A DNA stretch of 64,000 nt from Sphingobacterium chuzhouense (GTDB lineage: Bacteria > Bacteroidota > Bacteroidia > Sphingobacteriales > Sphingobacteriaceae). The stretch lies in contig NZ_JACNYL010000003.1 in assembly GCF_014692525.1 (NCBI RefSeq), positions 682,001-746,000 on the forward strand. Reading direction: 5' to 3'. This document shows, one piece after another, positions 19,088-27,438 of the stretch. The translations under genes were made by a program, and so were the position numbers. Under the pieces are notes generated by a model that saw only the letters and a program-made list of their open reading frames with translations, ran no database searches and was not told where the DNA came from. Position 1 is the first letter of the stretch. The number at the start of each line of letters is the position of its first letter.

Positions 19088-20206
19088 ATGCGTACACGAA
19101 GAGACTTTCTCCAGAAGATTACTTATTCGGCCATGGCGTTACCTTTACTCCCTTCAGTATGGCAATTTGACTTATTTCGTTTTGATAGCGAACCCTATGA
19201 TGGTCCCATTTTACGGGTGGCTATTATGGGGCTTGGTGGATATGGAACACGTGTTGCAGAGGCTATGAAGGCGTGCAAAAAAGCTAAATTGGTGGGTGTG
19301 ATCAGCGGTACACCTGCGAAGGTTAAGGAATGGCAATCGAAATACCAAATTCCAGAGAAAAACTGCTACAATTACGAAAATTTTGATGACTTAAAGAATA
19401 ATCCGGATATCGATGCGGTATATGTAATTACGCCGAATGCGCTGCATCATGATCAAGTCATACGAGCCGCTAAAGCTGGGAAACATGTGATTTGCGAGAA
19501 ACCAATGGGTTTAAATGCCAAAGAGGGGGAAGAAATGGTTCAGGCATGTAAGGATGCTAACGTCAAGTTATTGGTGGGATATCGTCTGCACTTTGAACCA
19601 AAAACACTCGAAGTCGTCAAGATGAGAAAAAATGGTGATTTCGGTAAAATTCTTTTCTTCCAAGGACAGAGTGGTTTTCGGATTGGCGACCCTAACCAAT
19701 GGAGATTGGATAAAGCGCTAGCTGGCGGAGGTTCTTTGATGGATATTGGGATTTATGCTGTCAATGGCGCCCGCTACATGGTCGGGGAAGAACCCATATG
19801 GGTGACGGCGCAGGAAATGAAGACAGACCCTGTAAAATTTAAGGAGGATGTGGATGAAACAATATTATTTCAACTGGGTTTTCCAAGCGGTGCCATATCT
19901 TCCTGCTTATCTACATATAATATGAATAATCTTGATCGATTTTTCTTGAACGGCGAAAAAGGTTTTGCGGAGATGCAACCCTCTACTGGTTACGGACCGA
20001 TCGAAGGCCGAACGCATAAAGGCAAACTTACCCAACAGCACATTACCCATCAAACCTTACAAATGGAGGAGATGGCTTCTATTATCCTGGAGGGAAAAGA
20101 ACCTATTATACCGGTTGACGGTGAAGAAGGCTTAAAAGATTTAAAAATAATAGATGCTATTTATAAATCCAGTAAAACAGGTGAGAAGGTTGAACTAACC
20201 CTTTGA
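19088..20206 (+). CDS. Tat-exported Gfo/Idh/MocA-family oxidoreductase
   Basis: 372 residues. The N-terminus RTRRDFLQK plus a hydrophobic stretch is a twin-arginine signal, so the folded, cofactor-loaded protein is exported. The Rossmann motif is degenerate (VAIMGLGGYGTRVAEA). The family motif EKPMGLN (about residues 138-144) supplies the conserved lysine, and the C-terminal domain has GGGSLMDIGIYAVNGARY. This resembles glucose-fructose oxidoreductase and the periplasmic sugar dehydrogenases of Bacteroidota. It is followed at 25 bp by a short hypothetical gene, probably cotranscribed. Confidence 0.87.
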   Translation: MRTRRDFLQKITYSAMALPLLPSVWQFDLFRFDSEPYDGPILRVAIMGLGGYGTRVAEAMKACKKAKLVGVISGTPAKVKEWQSKYQIPEKNCYNYENFDDLKNNPDIDAVYVITPNALHHDQVIRAAKAGKHVICEKPMGLNAKEGEEMVQACKDANVKLLVGYRLHFEPKTLEVVKMRKNGDFGKILFFQGQSGFRIGDPNQWRLDKALAGGGSLMDIGIYAVNGARYMVGEEPIWVTAQEMKTDPVKFKEDVDETILFQLGFPSGAISSCLSTYNMNNLDRFFLNGEKGFAEMQPSTGYGPIEGRTHKGKLTQQHITHQTLQMEEMASIILEGKEPIIPVDGEEGLKDLKIIDAIYKSSKTGEKVELTL

Positions 20207-20231
20207 TCGTATAGAACAGATTAAACGCATT

Positions 20232-20561
20232 ATGAATAATAAGAACATATCTTCCAACAATGCCTATCTCCCGGTGGCCTGGGAATACCGTGAGACCGTA
20301 GAAGAAGAGATCAAAAAAGCACGTAGGGGTAAAATATTCTTTTTTAACCATGACCAGCAGGTTGATGAGGCATTGGGACAAGTTGTTAAACTGGAAGAAA
20401 ACAAATCCGAAGGTGTTTTTATATTATTGGATACGGGCATTAGAATAAGATTGGATCGGATTATTACATTGTTTGGGAAAGTAGGTGCTGCTTATGACGA
20501 ATATGATGCATATGCTAATGCCTGCATGGATTGTATGGGTGGCTACGAAAAAGAGGATTAA
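20232..20561 (+). CDS. Conserved-looking hypothetical protein
   Basis: 109 residues, cytoplasmic, acidic at the C-terminus. The middle (VDEALGQVVKLEENKSEGVFILLDTGIRIRLDRIITLFGK) looks like a small beta-barrel, Rho/LSM-like or modulator-like, ending in ACMDCMGG with two cysteines. I do not recognise a named family. It follows the oxidoreductase gene by 25 bp in the same direction. An imperfect hairpin (TAAAGCG 20565-20571 / CGCTTTA 20591-20597) follows the stop and may terminate transcription before the convergent CotH gene. Confidence 0.65.
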   Translation: MNNKNISSNNAYLPVAWEYRETVEEEIKKARRGKIFFFNHDQQVDEALGQVVKLEENKSEGVFILLDTGIRIRLDRIITLFGKVGAAYDEYDAYANACMDCMGGYEKED

Positions 20562-20611
20562 CCGTAAAGCGCGCAAGACCTAGTTTTACACGCTTTATGA
20601 AGCCGTGCCTT

Positions 20612-21907
20612 TTAAAGCTTGGACATCTCCCCATCGATATACTTCACACGTTTTCTAAGCCATGTTTTGAGGTCAGCTTTGCTTTTTCCTAAATCATCCT
20701 GTTCTCCAGCTTTCCAATCCCCTCGACGGTTTCCAAATCCCCACACTTCAAAGTCTTTCTTTTGTGATTCTCGGATCGTCGCCGCATAATGCTCGATGAA
20801 ACTCATAAGTTCATCAAACTTCGTATTGCGATAATGTTTCCATGTATCATGATAAATTTTTCGCAATTCAGGATCTTTTAACAAGCGTTTATACAATTCA
20901 GATCCCGGACGATCGTCGTTTTCCGTTGTTAACGGTAATTCAACGTAATTGAAATAGAGATATGTTCTTTCATCTAGGCCAAAACCATAATCAAAATCCC
21001 ATATGGGACCCATCGTAAATTTTCCACCGGATCTCTTGTGCATCATGGTGCTTCCGGGATGGTTAATTTCAGCATTCCTGGTCAAATTATTCACAATAAG
21101 AAAATTGATAAATTGTTGTTTGTCAAAAACGTTACCATAATTATTGTTAGGAAAATTGCTGGCAAATAGTAGGTCTTCAAAATTTTGAAATTCTTTTATG
21201 TGTTGATCGAATTGTGCCTGCGACTCCATATCTGGATCCTTTAGCATCACCGGTAAGTTCAAGTGGTTTGATTTGAACTGCCAAGGATCCTCATCGAAAT
21301 ACTTGTCCAACTCCCATAAAATACCGTCATCCCCAACATCAACCCGGTTCTTTTTTACCTCGATCTGTTGCGTCAAATTATAGTTCCCACGGTATTCACC
21401 ATTGATAGTTAAGTCTACTGGAATAATGTCGTTTGTATAAGGCATGCCCAATTGTTTAGCAATTTTCATTGCCACTGCATTCGTCATGAATGTATAATCA
21501 TAATAATTTGCCAATAACACCCAATCTTTTGCTTCTGGAAGTCCCAATACCTTCGCCGCCTCATCCAGCTTCAAACGGTACGGCTTTTTGGGGCGGCCCC
21601 AAGTTGAGTTTCCACGCCCCTTGATGCGCGTTCTTACAATAGATTCAGTTCCAATGTCATTATATTTTCCATTACCTTCGATTTGAATTTCAGCATACAG
21701 ATACGTATCTTTCTCTATAACTTCTGCATTTCCATCTATGTTGATGTATATATGCGGAATAACAGCTGGTATTGACTCATCGAGGATGGGTAGTTCTTCT
21801 ACATCATCAATTAAATCGTCGTCTGGCGCTTTTGTACATGCTAGAGCCAACAAAGCAATGCTTATGTAAGCAGGCCAATTCATAATTTGTTGTTTTTTAA
21901 TCTTCAT
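20612..21907 (-). CDS. CotH-kinase-family lipoprotein
   Basis: 431 residues with a lipoprotein signal (LLALAC lipobox, Cys24) and a spore-coat-protein-H (CotH) kinase-like domain. Recognisable segments are RIKGRGNSTWGRPKKPYRLKLD, DWVLLANYYDYTFMTNAVA, GEYRGNYNLTQQIEV and MGPIWDFDYGFG. CotH proteins are atypical kinases, some of which phosphorylate proteins; in Bacteroidota they are usually surface lipoproteins near polysaccharide genes. No SusC/D pair is nearby. A 58-residue HTH gene lies immediately upstream. Confidence 0.85.
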   Translation of the reverse strand: MKIKKQQIMNWPAYISIALLALACTKAPDDDLIDDVEELPILDESIPAVIPHIYINIDGNAEVIEKDTYLYAEIQIEGNGKYNDIGTESIVRTRIKGRGNSTWGRPKKPYRLKLDEAAKVLGLPEAKDWVLLANYYDYTFMTNAVAMKIAKQLGMPYTNDIIPVDLTINGEYRGNYNLTQQIEVKKNRVDVGDDGILWELDKYFDEDPWQFKSNHLNLPVMLKDPDMESQAQFDQHIKEFQNFEDLLFASNFPNNNYGNVFDKQQFINFLIVNNLTRNAEINHPGSTMMHKRSGGKFTMGPIWDFDYGFGLDERTYLYFNYVELPLTTENDDRPGSELYKRLLKDPELRKIYHDTWKHYRNTKFDELMSFIEHYAATIRESQKKDFEVWGFGNRRGDWKAGEQDDLGKSKADLKTWLRKRVKYIDGEMSKL

Positions 21908-21929
21908 GTTCTTCGTTAGTATTTATAGA

Positions 21930-22106
21930 TTATATATTTTTCAATTTTTTTGGAAAACGGTCTCCTAAGTGCCATTTCTTTAACCATTTTATCATGGTTC
22001 TTCTGTCTTTAACATAATACTTATGCATAGCTTCCTCCAAAAATAATTCGCCTGAAACAATAGCTTTTACTGCTTCTATTTCAATATCCTTTTTTGTCTT
22101 TTTCAT
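21930..22106 (-). CDS. Small HTH protein, transposase-OrfA-like
   Basis: A 58-residue ORF (ATG at 22106, TAA at 21932-21930). The sequence runs KKDIEIEAVKAIVSGEL, then EEAMHKYYVKDRRTMIKW, then a basic tail. The spacing of alanine/glycine and the closing Ile-Lys-Trp-Leu look like the helix-turn-helix of IS3-type OrfA or related transposase N-termini. No catalytic transposase partner or inverted repeats were found nearby, so it is either a free-standing DNA-binding protein or an IS remnant. It ends 23 bp before the CotH gene's start. Confidence 0.5.
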   Translation of the reverse strand: MKKTKKDIEIEAVKAIVSGELFLEEAMHKYYVKDRRTMIKWLKKWHLGDRFPKKLKNI

Positions 22107-22553
22107 GGTCTAATATCAGCTAGTCAACTCCTTCTTCTCATGAATCATAATTATCGTCATCGATCTATGTCTTTTATTATCCGAATAGAATGCGGTCAAT
22201 AATCCCCTATTATTAAGGCTCTCCATTTCTTTTCAAATTAAGGAAGATGATACGGCCGGGGAGACCATACCATCATTCCAATCTACCTATGAAAATTATA
22301 CCACTACTGGTAAAACATGTTGAGCAAACAAATACTATCTTTTCTTGATAAAAGACATCACAAAAGTAGGTTAACTATTCGTGAATCTATGTCTCAAAAC
22401 CCTGTCTCAAATCCTATTTCCCTAATTAAAAAACAATCAAACAAAAATGAAAAATATTGAATAACAACACGTTAACTATAAAATAAACACATCATCCATA
22501 GCGTCATATTTTCGCCAAAGAGAAAGACTTTCAGTGGAGTGAGCAATTGATCC
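22107..22553. other. Intergenic region, no gene seen
   Basis: 447 bp between the small HTH gene and the end of the TPR-AraC regulator. It is AT-rich with scattered stop codons in all frames. I see no convincing ORF, tRNA or strong hairpin. Confidence 0.5.
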
Positions 22554-24089
22554 TCAACCTCTACCTAATTCTTTCTTTCGAAAGTGTACAAATGCAGAGG
22601 GAGGCAAACCAGTTTCTGCTTTAAATGCAATGGAGAATTTGCTGAGGTTGGCAAAACCACTCATATCTGCCAGATGTGCCAGTTTATAATCGAGGAGCGC
22701 TGGGTCTGCCTTGATACGATTTATAATGAACTGTATACGACAAGATTGAATATAACTGTAGAAATCTTTTCCCCTATATTTCCTAATAATATAAGAAACA
22801 TAGCGTTGATTTGTATTCAGTGATCTCGCGATAGAACTAAGTGAAATATTTTTATCTAAAAAATAAAGTTCCTCTTCGTATCGATCTATATCTCTTAATA
22901 AACGCTGCTCCGTTTCTTTAGACATGTTAATATCCCTTATCTCACCGTTATCTGTGTTCAATAGTTCGGGATTTTTGGATGTGATACGTTCATCGTCTTC
23001 CATGACGGCATCAGTAGATTTAGTTCTGCGGAGAAAAAAGACATATAGAGCCAAAAATATAGCCATAATAGCCAAACAAAATAATGTAATCACCGCTATT
23101 TTAAACTTACTTCTATAGCTTTCTTTAGCGTTGTACATTTCCTCGAAAAGTTCATCTGACACTCTTCTAGCTTCCCTCTCTTGTTCATCTTTTATTTTTG
23201 TCAATAGATCTTCATATCTTTTGCCATTATCGATATCGCCTATTTTCCAATAATATTTCGTGAACGTACGATAAACATTTGCCTTCAACTCCTCAAATCC
23301 GCTTGTTTCCAAATAAGGTGCAGCACGCCCTAAATATTCCTTGGCTTTTGCAACACTGTCTTGGGCTAAAGCTATTTCTGCCAATCCCCGAAAAATGTAC
23401 GGCTTCAAGTTGCTTTCTTCATCTCCGATCTGCTTCAGGGACGACTGATACATCTTCTCAGCCTCTTTTAAACTCCCTAAATAAAGATAACATAATCCCA
23501 AAAGCTGATGGTTAGTAGCTTTAATCAATCTCGAATGTTTGTCCTCTTCTCCGCTAAAAGTTATAAATTTACTTGCCTTCAATACAGCATTTTCAGCTTT
23601 TTCATAATCCCCTGCAGCCATAGCCTGAAACGCCCGTTCATGAAAAATATTGATTTTCGTCAGGATGTGCATTGGGTTATCCACGAGCTTGTTATTTGCT
23701 TCCTCTGCCTGATTGATGTACCGTGCGGCAGCTTTAAGTAAGCCTACTTCCCGAAATGAAGTGGATAAAAAGCCAGCTGTACCAGCTTGCCACGTGGGAT
23801 TAAGGGAAGCTTTCGCTATTTCATCTGCATATGTAGCCTGCTGAATGGCAAAAGCCCTCTCTTCCAGATTCTTATGTATATTGGCGGAAAGCATATATGC
23901 TTTTGCCCGTTCTTCATCTGTCTTCGCGACGTTTAAAAGCGAGTCAGACACACGCCTTGCTTGTTGAATATCGGTTGCAATCAGCGACACCGAAACTTCT
24001 ACATAACGTTCATTAAAACTCTTTTTCTGTGCATATGCTAGGTTAATAATACTCCAGAAAAAATAACATAAAATTACTTTTTTTCTCAT
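22554..24089 (-). CDS. TPR-sensor AraC-family transmembrane regulator
   Basis: 511 residues in the order signal peptide (1-20, ending AYAQ), about 280 residues of TPR-like helical repeats, one membrane helix (about 325-350, FKIAVITLFCLAIMAIFLALYVFF), a linker, and a C-terminal AraC double HTH (ISLSSIARSLNTNQRYVSYIIRK, then LADMSGFANLSKFSIAFKAETG). This one-protein architecture, sensing outside the inner membrane and binding DNA inside, is common in Bacteroidota. It lies at the downstream end of the exopolysaccharide-like block and may regulate it. A perfect 12-bp inverted repeat lies 13-45 bp upstream of its start. Confidence 0.87.
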   Translation of the reverse strand: MRKKVILCYFFWSIINLAYAQKKSFNERYVEVSVSLIATDIQQARRVSDSLLNVAKTDEERAKAYMLSANIHKNLEERAFAIQQATYADEIAKASLNPTWQAGTAGFLSTSFREVGLLKAAARYINQAEEANNKLVDNPMHILTKINIFHERAFQAMAAGDYEKAENAVLKASKFITFSGEEDKHSRLIKATNHQLLGLCYLYLGSLKEAEKMYQSSLKQIGDEESNLKPYIFRGLAEIALAQDSVAKAKEYLGRAAPYLETSGFEELKANVYRTFTKYYWKIGDIDNGKRYEDLLTKIKDEQEREARRVSDELFEEMYNAKESYRSKFKIAVITLFCLAIMAIFLALYVFFLRRTKSTDAVMEDDERITSKNPELLNTDNGEIRDINMSKETEQRLLRDIDRYEEELYFLDKNISLSSIARSLNTNQRYVSYIIRKYRGKDFYSYIQSCRIQFIINRIKADPALLDYKLAHLADMSGFANLSKFSIAFKAETGLPPSAFVHFRKKELGRG

Positions 24090-24101
24090 GCTAACTAGGT
24101 T

Positions 24102-24134
24102 GAATAATGTCCTTGTCAGTACAGGACATTATTC
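24102..24134. repeat. 12-bp inverted repeat before the TPR-AraC gene
   Basis: GAATAATGTCCT (24102-24113) and AGGACATTATTC (24123-24134) are perfect inverted copies around a 9-nt loop. It lies between the end of the 24149-24580 gene and the regulator's ATG at 24089. It could be an operator for autoregulation or a terminator, but it lacks a T-run. Confidence 0.6.
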
Positions 24135-24148
24135 ACGTCCTATGCCGA

Positions 24149-24580
24149 TCAGTTGAAAAGAAAAAAATAACCCATTATCATAATAGATGCTAGTGTAATG
24201 GCCAACATCACATAGTTAAGCCCGGTCCCTATGGATAATCCAGCTATCGCCTTTTCTTCTACTTTCTTTTGATTTCCTTTGTCGTTATCCCTCTGGTGAA
24301 AATCTTCCCATGCCCGCAGATTATTTGTATCGACAACCACTCCCTTGGTCTTTTCAACTTCGCGACGCAGATGCAATAACGCAATTTGAGTAGACAAAAA
24401 ACCCACTTCATTTCCCTTTACATCCTGCCGATTCAAAAAACTTTCAAGCGCCTTGTCGGGATCAACATCAATTGAAAAACGTGAATCAGGGCAATGTTTA
24501 TTCATAGCCATTTCTAATTCACTTTCTATATTTATCAATACATTTAATAGCTCCTTAGGATCATAGATGTCTATATTCAT
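24149..24580 (-). CDS. Hypothetical tail-anchored membrane protein
   Basis: 143 residues. The first 110 are soluble, helical and charged; the last 25 (LNYVMLAITLASIMIMGYFFLFN) form a single C-terminal membrane helix, so the protein is probably tail-anchored with a cytoplasmic head. No family recognised. It sits between the exopolysaccharide-like operon (178 bp upstream, same strand) and the TPR-AraC regulator, and might be an accessory to either. Confidence 0.65.
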   Translation of the reverse strand: MNIDIYDPKELLNVLINIESELEMAMNKHCPDSRFSIDVDPDKALESFLNRQDVKGNEVGFLSTQIALLHLRREVEKTKGVVVDTNNLRAWEDFHQRDNDKGNQKKVEEKAIAGLSIGTGLNYVMLAITLASIMIMGYFFLFN

Positions 24581-24758
24581 ACAAAGTTGGGTAATTAAGT
24601 TAACCGATATTTTACATAATCGATTGAAAAATATAACACTTACCCACTTGCAACAAATATAATGCCCAATAAATTTCCAGGAGTGTCAAAAACACCCTCA
24701 GACTATCTACATCGATTTTAATCCCAAAGGACTACAATGTATCTCTTTGAGTTACAAA

Positions 24759-25307
24759 CTATCTGTTTTCATGTATGCTTTTATCAAAATCTTCATCCAT
24801 ATAATATCCTTTATTATTCTCGTCCCCATCTACAAATCGTTTAAATCCGCCTTCTGCATCAACCTCCTCTTTGTACAGCTCTTCGTAGTCTTTCGTATAC
24901 ATGGCATTTGGCACTACATTAATATCAAATTCGATTTCCTGTATTTCCCCCGACACAAAATTTCCATAGAGTGTTACATAATGTTTTACATATCCTACAT
25001 TCTTTGAACTATTATAACTCAACGTTAATAGACGTTCTTTTCCTGGTGGAACGCTAAATGTATTTTTATCATCATTGACTTTTAGACAGCCACATGAAGT
25101 TATGATATCAGTTATCATTAATGGGTGCTCACCCGTATTCTTCAGGTTAAAAGAAATATCTTTCTGCTGCCCCGCCAGAATAGGATAATAATGTCGTTTA
25201 TTATCTTTTATTTCCACGGTCGTTTTTTTATCGGCTAAATTCATACACCCGACAGACGTCCATACACAGACCATGCACATTATCATTTTAAAATAGTTGT
25301 ATTTCAT
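24759..25307 (-). CDS. DUF1573-family lipoprotein
   Basis: 182 residues from the ATG at 25307; a longer reading would start at a TTG. A signal with lipobox SVGC is followed by a DUF1573 (Ig-like/ASPM-type) domain: FNLKNTGEHPLMITDIITSCGCL, with the characteristic TSCGC cysteines, and VPPGKERLLTLSYNSS. DUF1573 proteins are widespread periplasmic proteins of Bacteroidota with unknown roles. The start lies 20 bp inside the upstream DUF4838 gene, so it is the last gene of the five-gene overlapping operon. Confidence 0.85.
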   Translation of the reverse strand: MKYNYFKMIMCMVCVWTSVGCMNLADKKTTVEIKDNKRHYYPILAGQQKDISFNLKNTGEHPLMITDIITSCGCLKVNDDKNTFSVPPGKERLLTLSYNSSKNVGYVKHYVTLYGNFVSGEIQEIEFDINVVPNAMYTKDYEELYKEEVDAEGGFKRFVDGDENNKGYYMDEDFDKSIHENR

Positions 25308-27438
25308 CACAAGCAATAACTGAATTTTCAATTTGTTTACTCTTTCGAATTTTTATCTGTAGTTTTTCACCTGACTTCAGGTTTATGGGAAATTCCATAT
25401 ATGCCATATTCCCTTGGTATTTATACGATTTCCCGGATACCTTTCCTTGGCTTACGCCTGCTTTTAATATCTCGACTTCCGCTGGGGCGAGCATCCTATG
25501 TCGTTGATTAATTAGAAAGCGTAGCCTCACCTTTTTTATATTGTCAATTTCGCTTCCGATCTCTCCTTCGACCTCTATATCTTTTGAACTCAGGAACCAA
25601 CCTTGATTAAAGTCTGAAGAAAACCCCAAAACTTGGTCGCCCAGTAAGTCTCCCTCTTCCAATATCTCTCTTTTATTTAATTCCGTCACCCGGAGATCAG
25701 ACAAACGCTTATTTGAGCCTACATTTGTTTTTAACAATCTCTCCCATTCACTGACGTAAGTTGCTATCTCACCTTGACTTTCTTTATATTTTTTCAAATC
25801 CTCGTATTTTTGATAGCCTTTCAATCTATTAAATGGTTGGCTTACGTTATCAGATACTTTCCAGCCGTTTGTGTTTTTCTCTAAAAACCCATTCACAGAA
25901 TACCCTCCGTGATACAAAACCTGAAGATAGGTGTAGCTCCATGCAGTCAGAAGCTTATCAATCCGATTCCGCTCTTCGCCATCCAGACGGAGCAGTGCTT
26001 TACGCAATGTCTCGTATAATTGTAAGAATTCCTTACTATTAAAAAAGAGCCTTTCTGCGTTACGAAACGACGTATAGATGGGAAGTTCCTTATTTCCAGA
26101 TATCCCTTGATGTTCTAACGTCAGATAATAAGACGACAGGTATTCGTTCGTCACGGGGTAGAACCGTTGAAAATAATCTTTGACAAGCCGCTCTACGGAT
26201 AATGACGAATCGTGCAACAGCGCCGCCATGGCATACGTTTTTACATCATCAAAAGATGAATAGTCATAACCGCTTCCATTGAGGAACATACCATTAACAC
26301 CTTGTGCCATAAAAAAAGGAAGATTAGACTGTAGACGTGACAATACAGGGTAAGGTGTTAGATAGTCATCAAAATTCGAGACATAATCCCAGATATAGAT
26401 ATTGCCTGTTTTTTCTTTCCATGCGCTTAATAGTCTCACAAATGCGTGTACGCTGACATCATTGCTTTCCAAAGCAGGACGTTTTGGCAAATCTATGGTA
26501 CTGACGAACACACCACTATTACTTTCCATCGGAATATCTGGCGCTTCCGCTGTAGTTAGGTAAGCCATGGTAAAGAAATAGTGCTTCGGAAATTCCTTCG
26601 CCAATCTGTTAAGCAGTCTAACAACCGAACCTGTCGCCATATTGGACGTATTGCCTGCCTTTTTACATGCGGAGCAGGTGCAGACCAATTCATTGTCATT
26701 CGGCGCAATCATAAACCACTTTGAGCTTTCTTTCCCATCTCCGTATTCGTCTATGACGAAATTTTTTATTGCCTTAAATGTAGATTCCGAAGAAAAACAG
26801 AACTGTTGTTTGTTGCGCTTTCCGTCTACCCAGGCGTAGGAACTATCTTCTGCCCCATCTACGAAAACCTTTTCCAGATTATGTCCCCAAAGCCCCCAAT
26901 CCTTATCTACACTATGGGTTCCCAACGTACCCGCATAATCTGGATCGGTATTAGGTAGGAGGTGCGGCTCCCGGTATCGCATAGTAAATTTCCCTACGCC
27001 ACTTTGAAAGTCAATATAGCCCGGTGCCAAATCAGAGACATCAATATGATTATGAAATGCGGCCATCCTATCGATAAGCATATAGCTTAGCCAAACCATC
27101 GTTGCCTTATCTTTTCCAAAAATAGATAACCTGCCTTCTTCATTTTTTATCTCGTAATCATCTGCTAGATCTGGAACAATTTCTAAATAAACTGTTTCAC
27201 CTTTATATTCTCTATTTGTATCATCACTCCGCGTAATTTGGAATGTTCCATCTTTCTGCACCCGTTTTAACAGATGGTTGTATAAATAATCGGCTGCATC
27301 CGCACTCCACTTATCTCCGTTGGAAGAAATAAGGAAATCGTGTTTTGAAAAATCAAAGGTTGGCTTTCCCTTACCTATACAGCTGCCATAAAGCATTAGA
27401 ATCGACAGTACGATACACTTAAGCTTAAAACGACACAT
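25288..27438 (-). CDS. DUF4838-domain lipoprotein, glycoside-hydrolase-like
   Basis: 716 residues with a lipoprotein signal (lipobox YGSC, Cys20). The N-terminal 120 residues resemble the alpha-glucuronidase/hexosaminidase N-terminal fold, followed by a DUF4838 barrel (WFMIAPNDNELVCTCSACKK, IYIWDYVSNFDDYLTPYP, FFMAQGVNGMFLNG), and a C-terminal beta-rich segment. DUF4838 proteins are thought to be glycoside-hydrolase-like. It overlaps the TPR-barrel gene by 14 bp and the DUF1573 gene by 20 bp. In this operon it occupies the place PgaB holds in the poly-GlcNAc system: an envelope lipoprotein that could trim or modify the polymer. That role is inference. Confidence 0.75.
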   Translation of the reverse strand: MCRFKLKCIVLSILMLYGSCIGKGKPTFDFSKHDFLISSNGDKWSADAADYLYNHLLKRVQKDGTFQITRSDDTNREYKGETVYLEIVPDLADDYEIKNEEGRLSIFGKDKATMVWLSYMLIDRMAAFHNHIDVSDLAPGYIDFQSGVGKFTMRYREPHLLPNTDPDYAGTLGTHSVDKDWGLWGHNLEKVFVDGAEDSSYAWVDGKRNKQQFCFSSESTFKAIKNFVIDEYGDGKESSKWFMIAPNDNELVCTCSACKKAGNTSNMATGSVVRLLNRLAKEFPKHYFFTMAYLTTAEAPDIPMESNSGVFVSTIDLPKRPALESNDVSVHAFVRLLSAWKEKTGNIYIWDYVSNFDDYLTPYPVLSRLQSNLPFFMAQGVNGMFLNGSGYDYSSFDDVKTYAMAALLHDSSLSVERLVKDYFQRFYPVTNEYLSSYYLTLEHQGISGNKELPIYTSFRNAERLFFNSKEFLQLYETLRKALLRLDGEERNRIDKLLTAWSYTYLQVLYHGGYSVNGFLEKNTNGWKVSDNVSQPFNRLKGYQKYEDLKKYKESQGEIATYVSEWERLLKTNVGSNKRLSDLRVTELNKREILEEGDLLGDQVLGFSSDFNQGWFLSSKDIEVEGEIGSEIDNIKKVRLRFLINQRHRMLAPAEVEILKAGVSQGKVSGKSYKYQGNMAYMEFPINLKSGEKLQIKIRKSKQIENSVIACDEIQLF

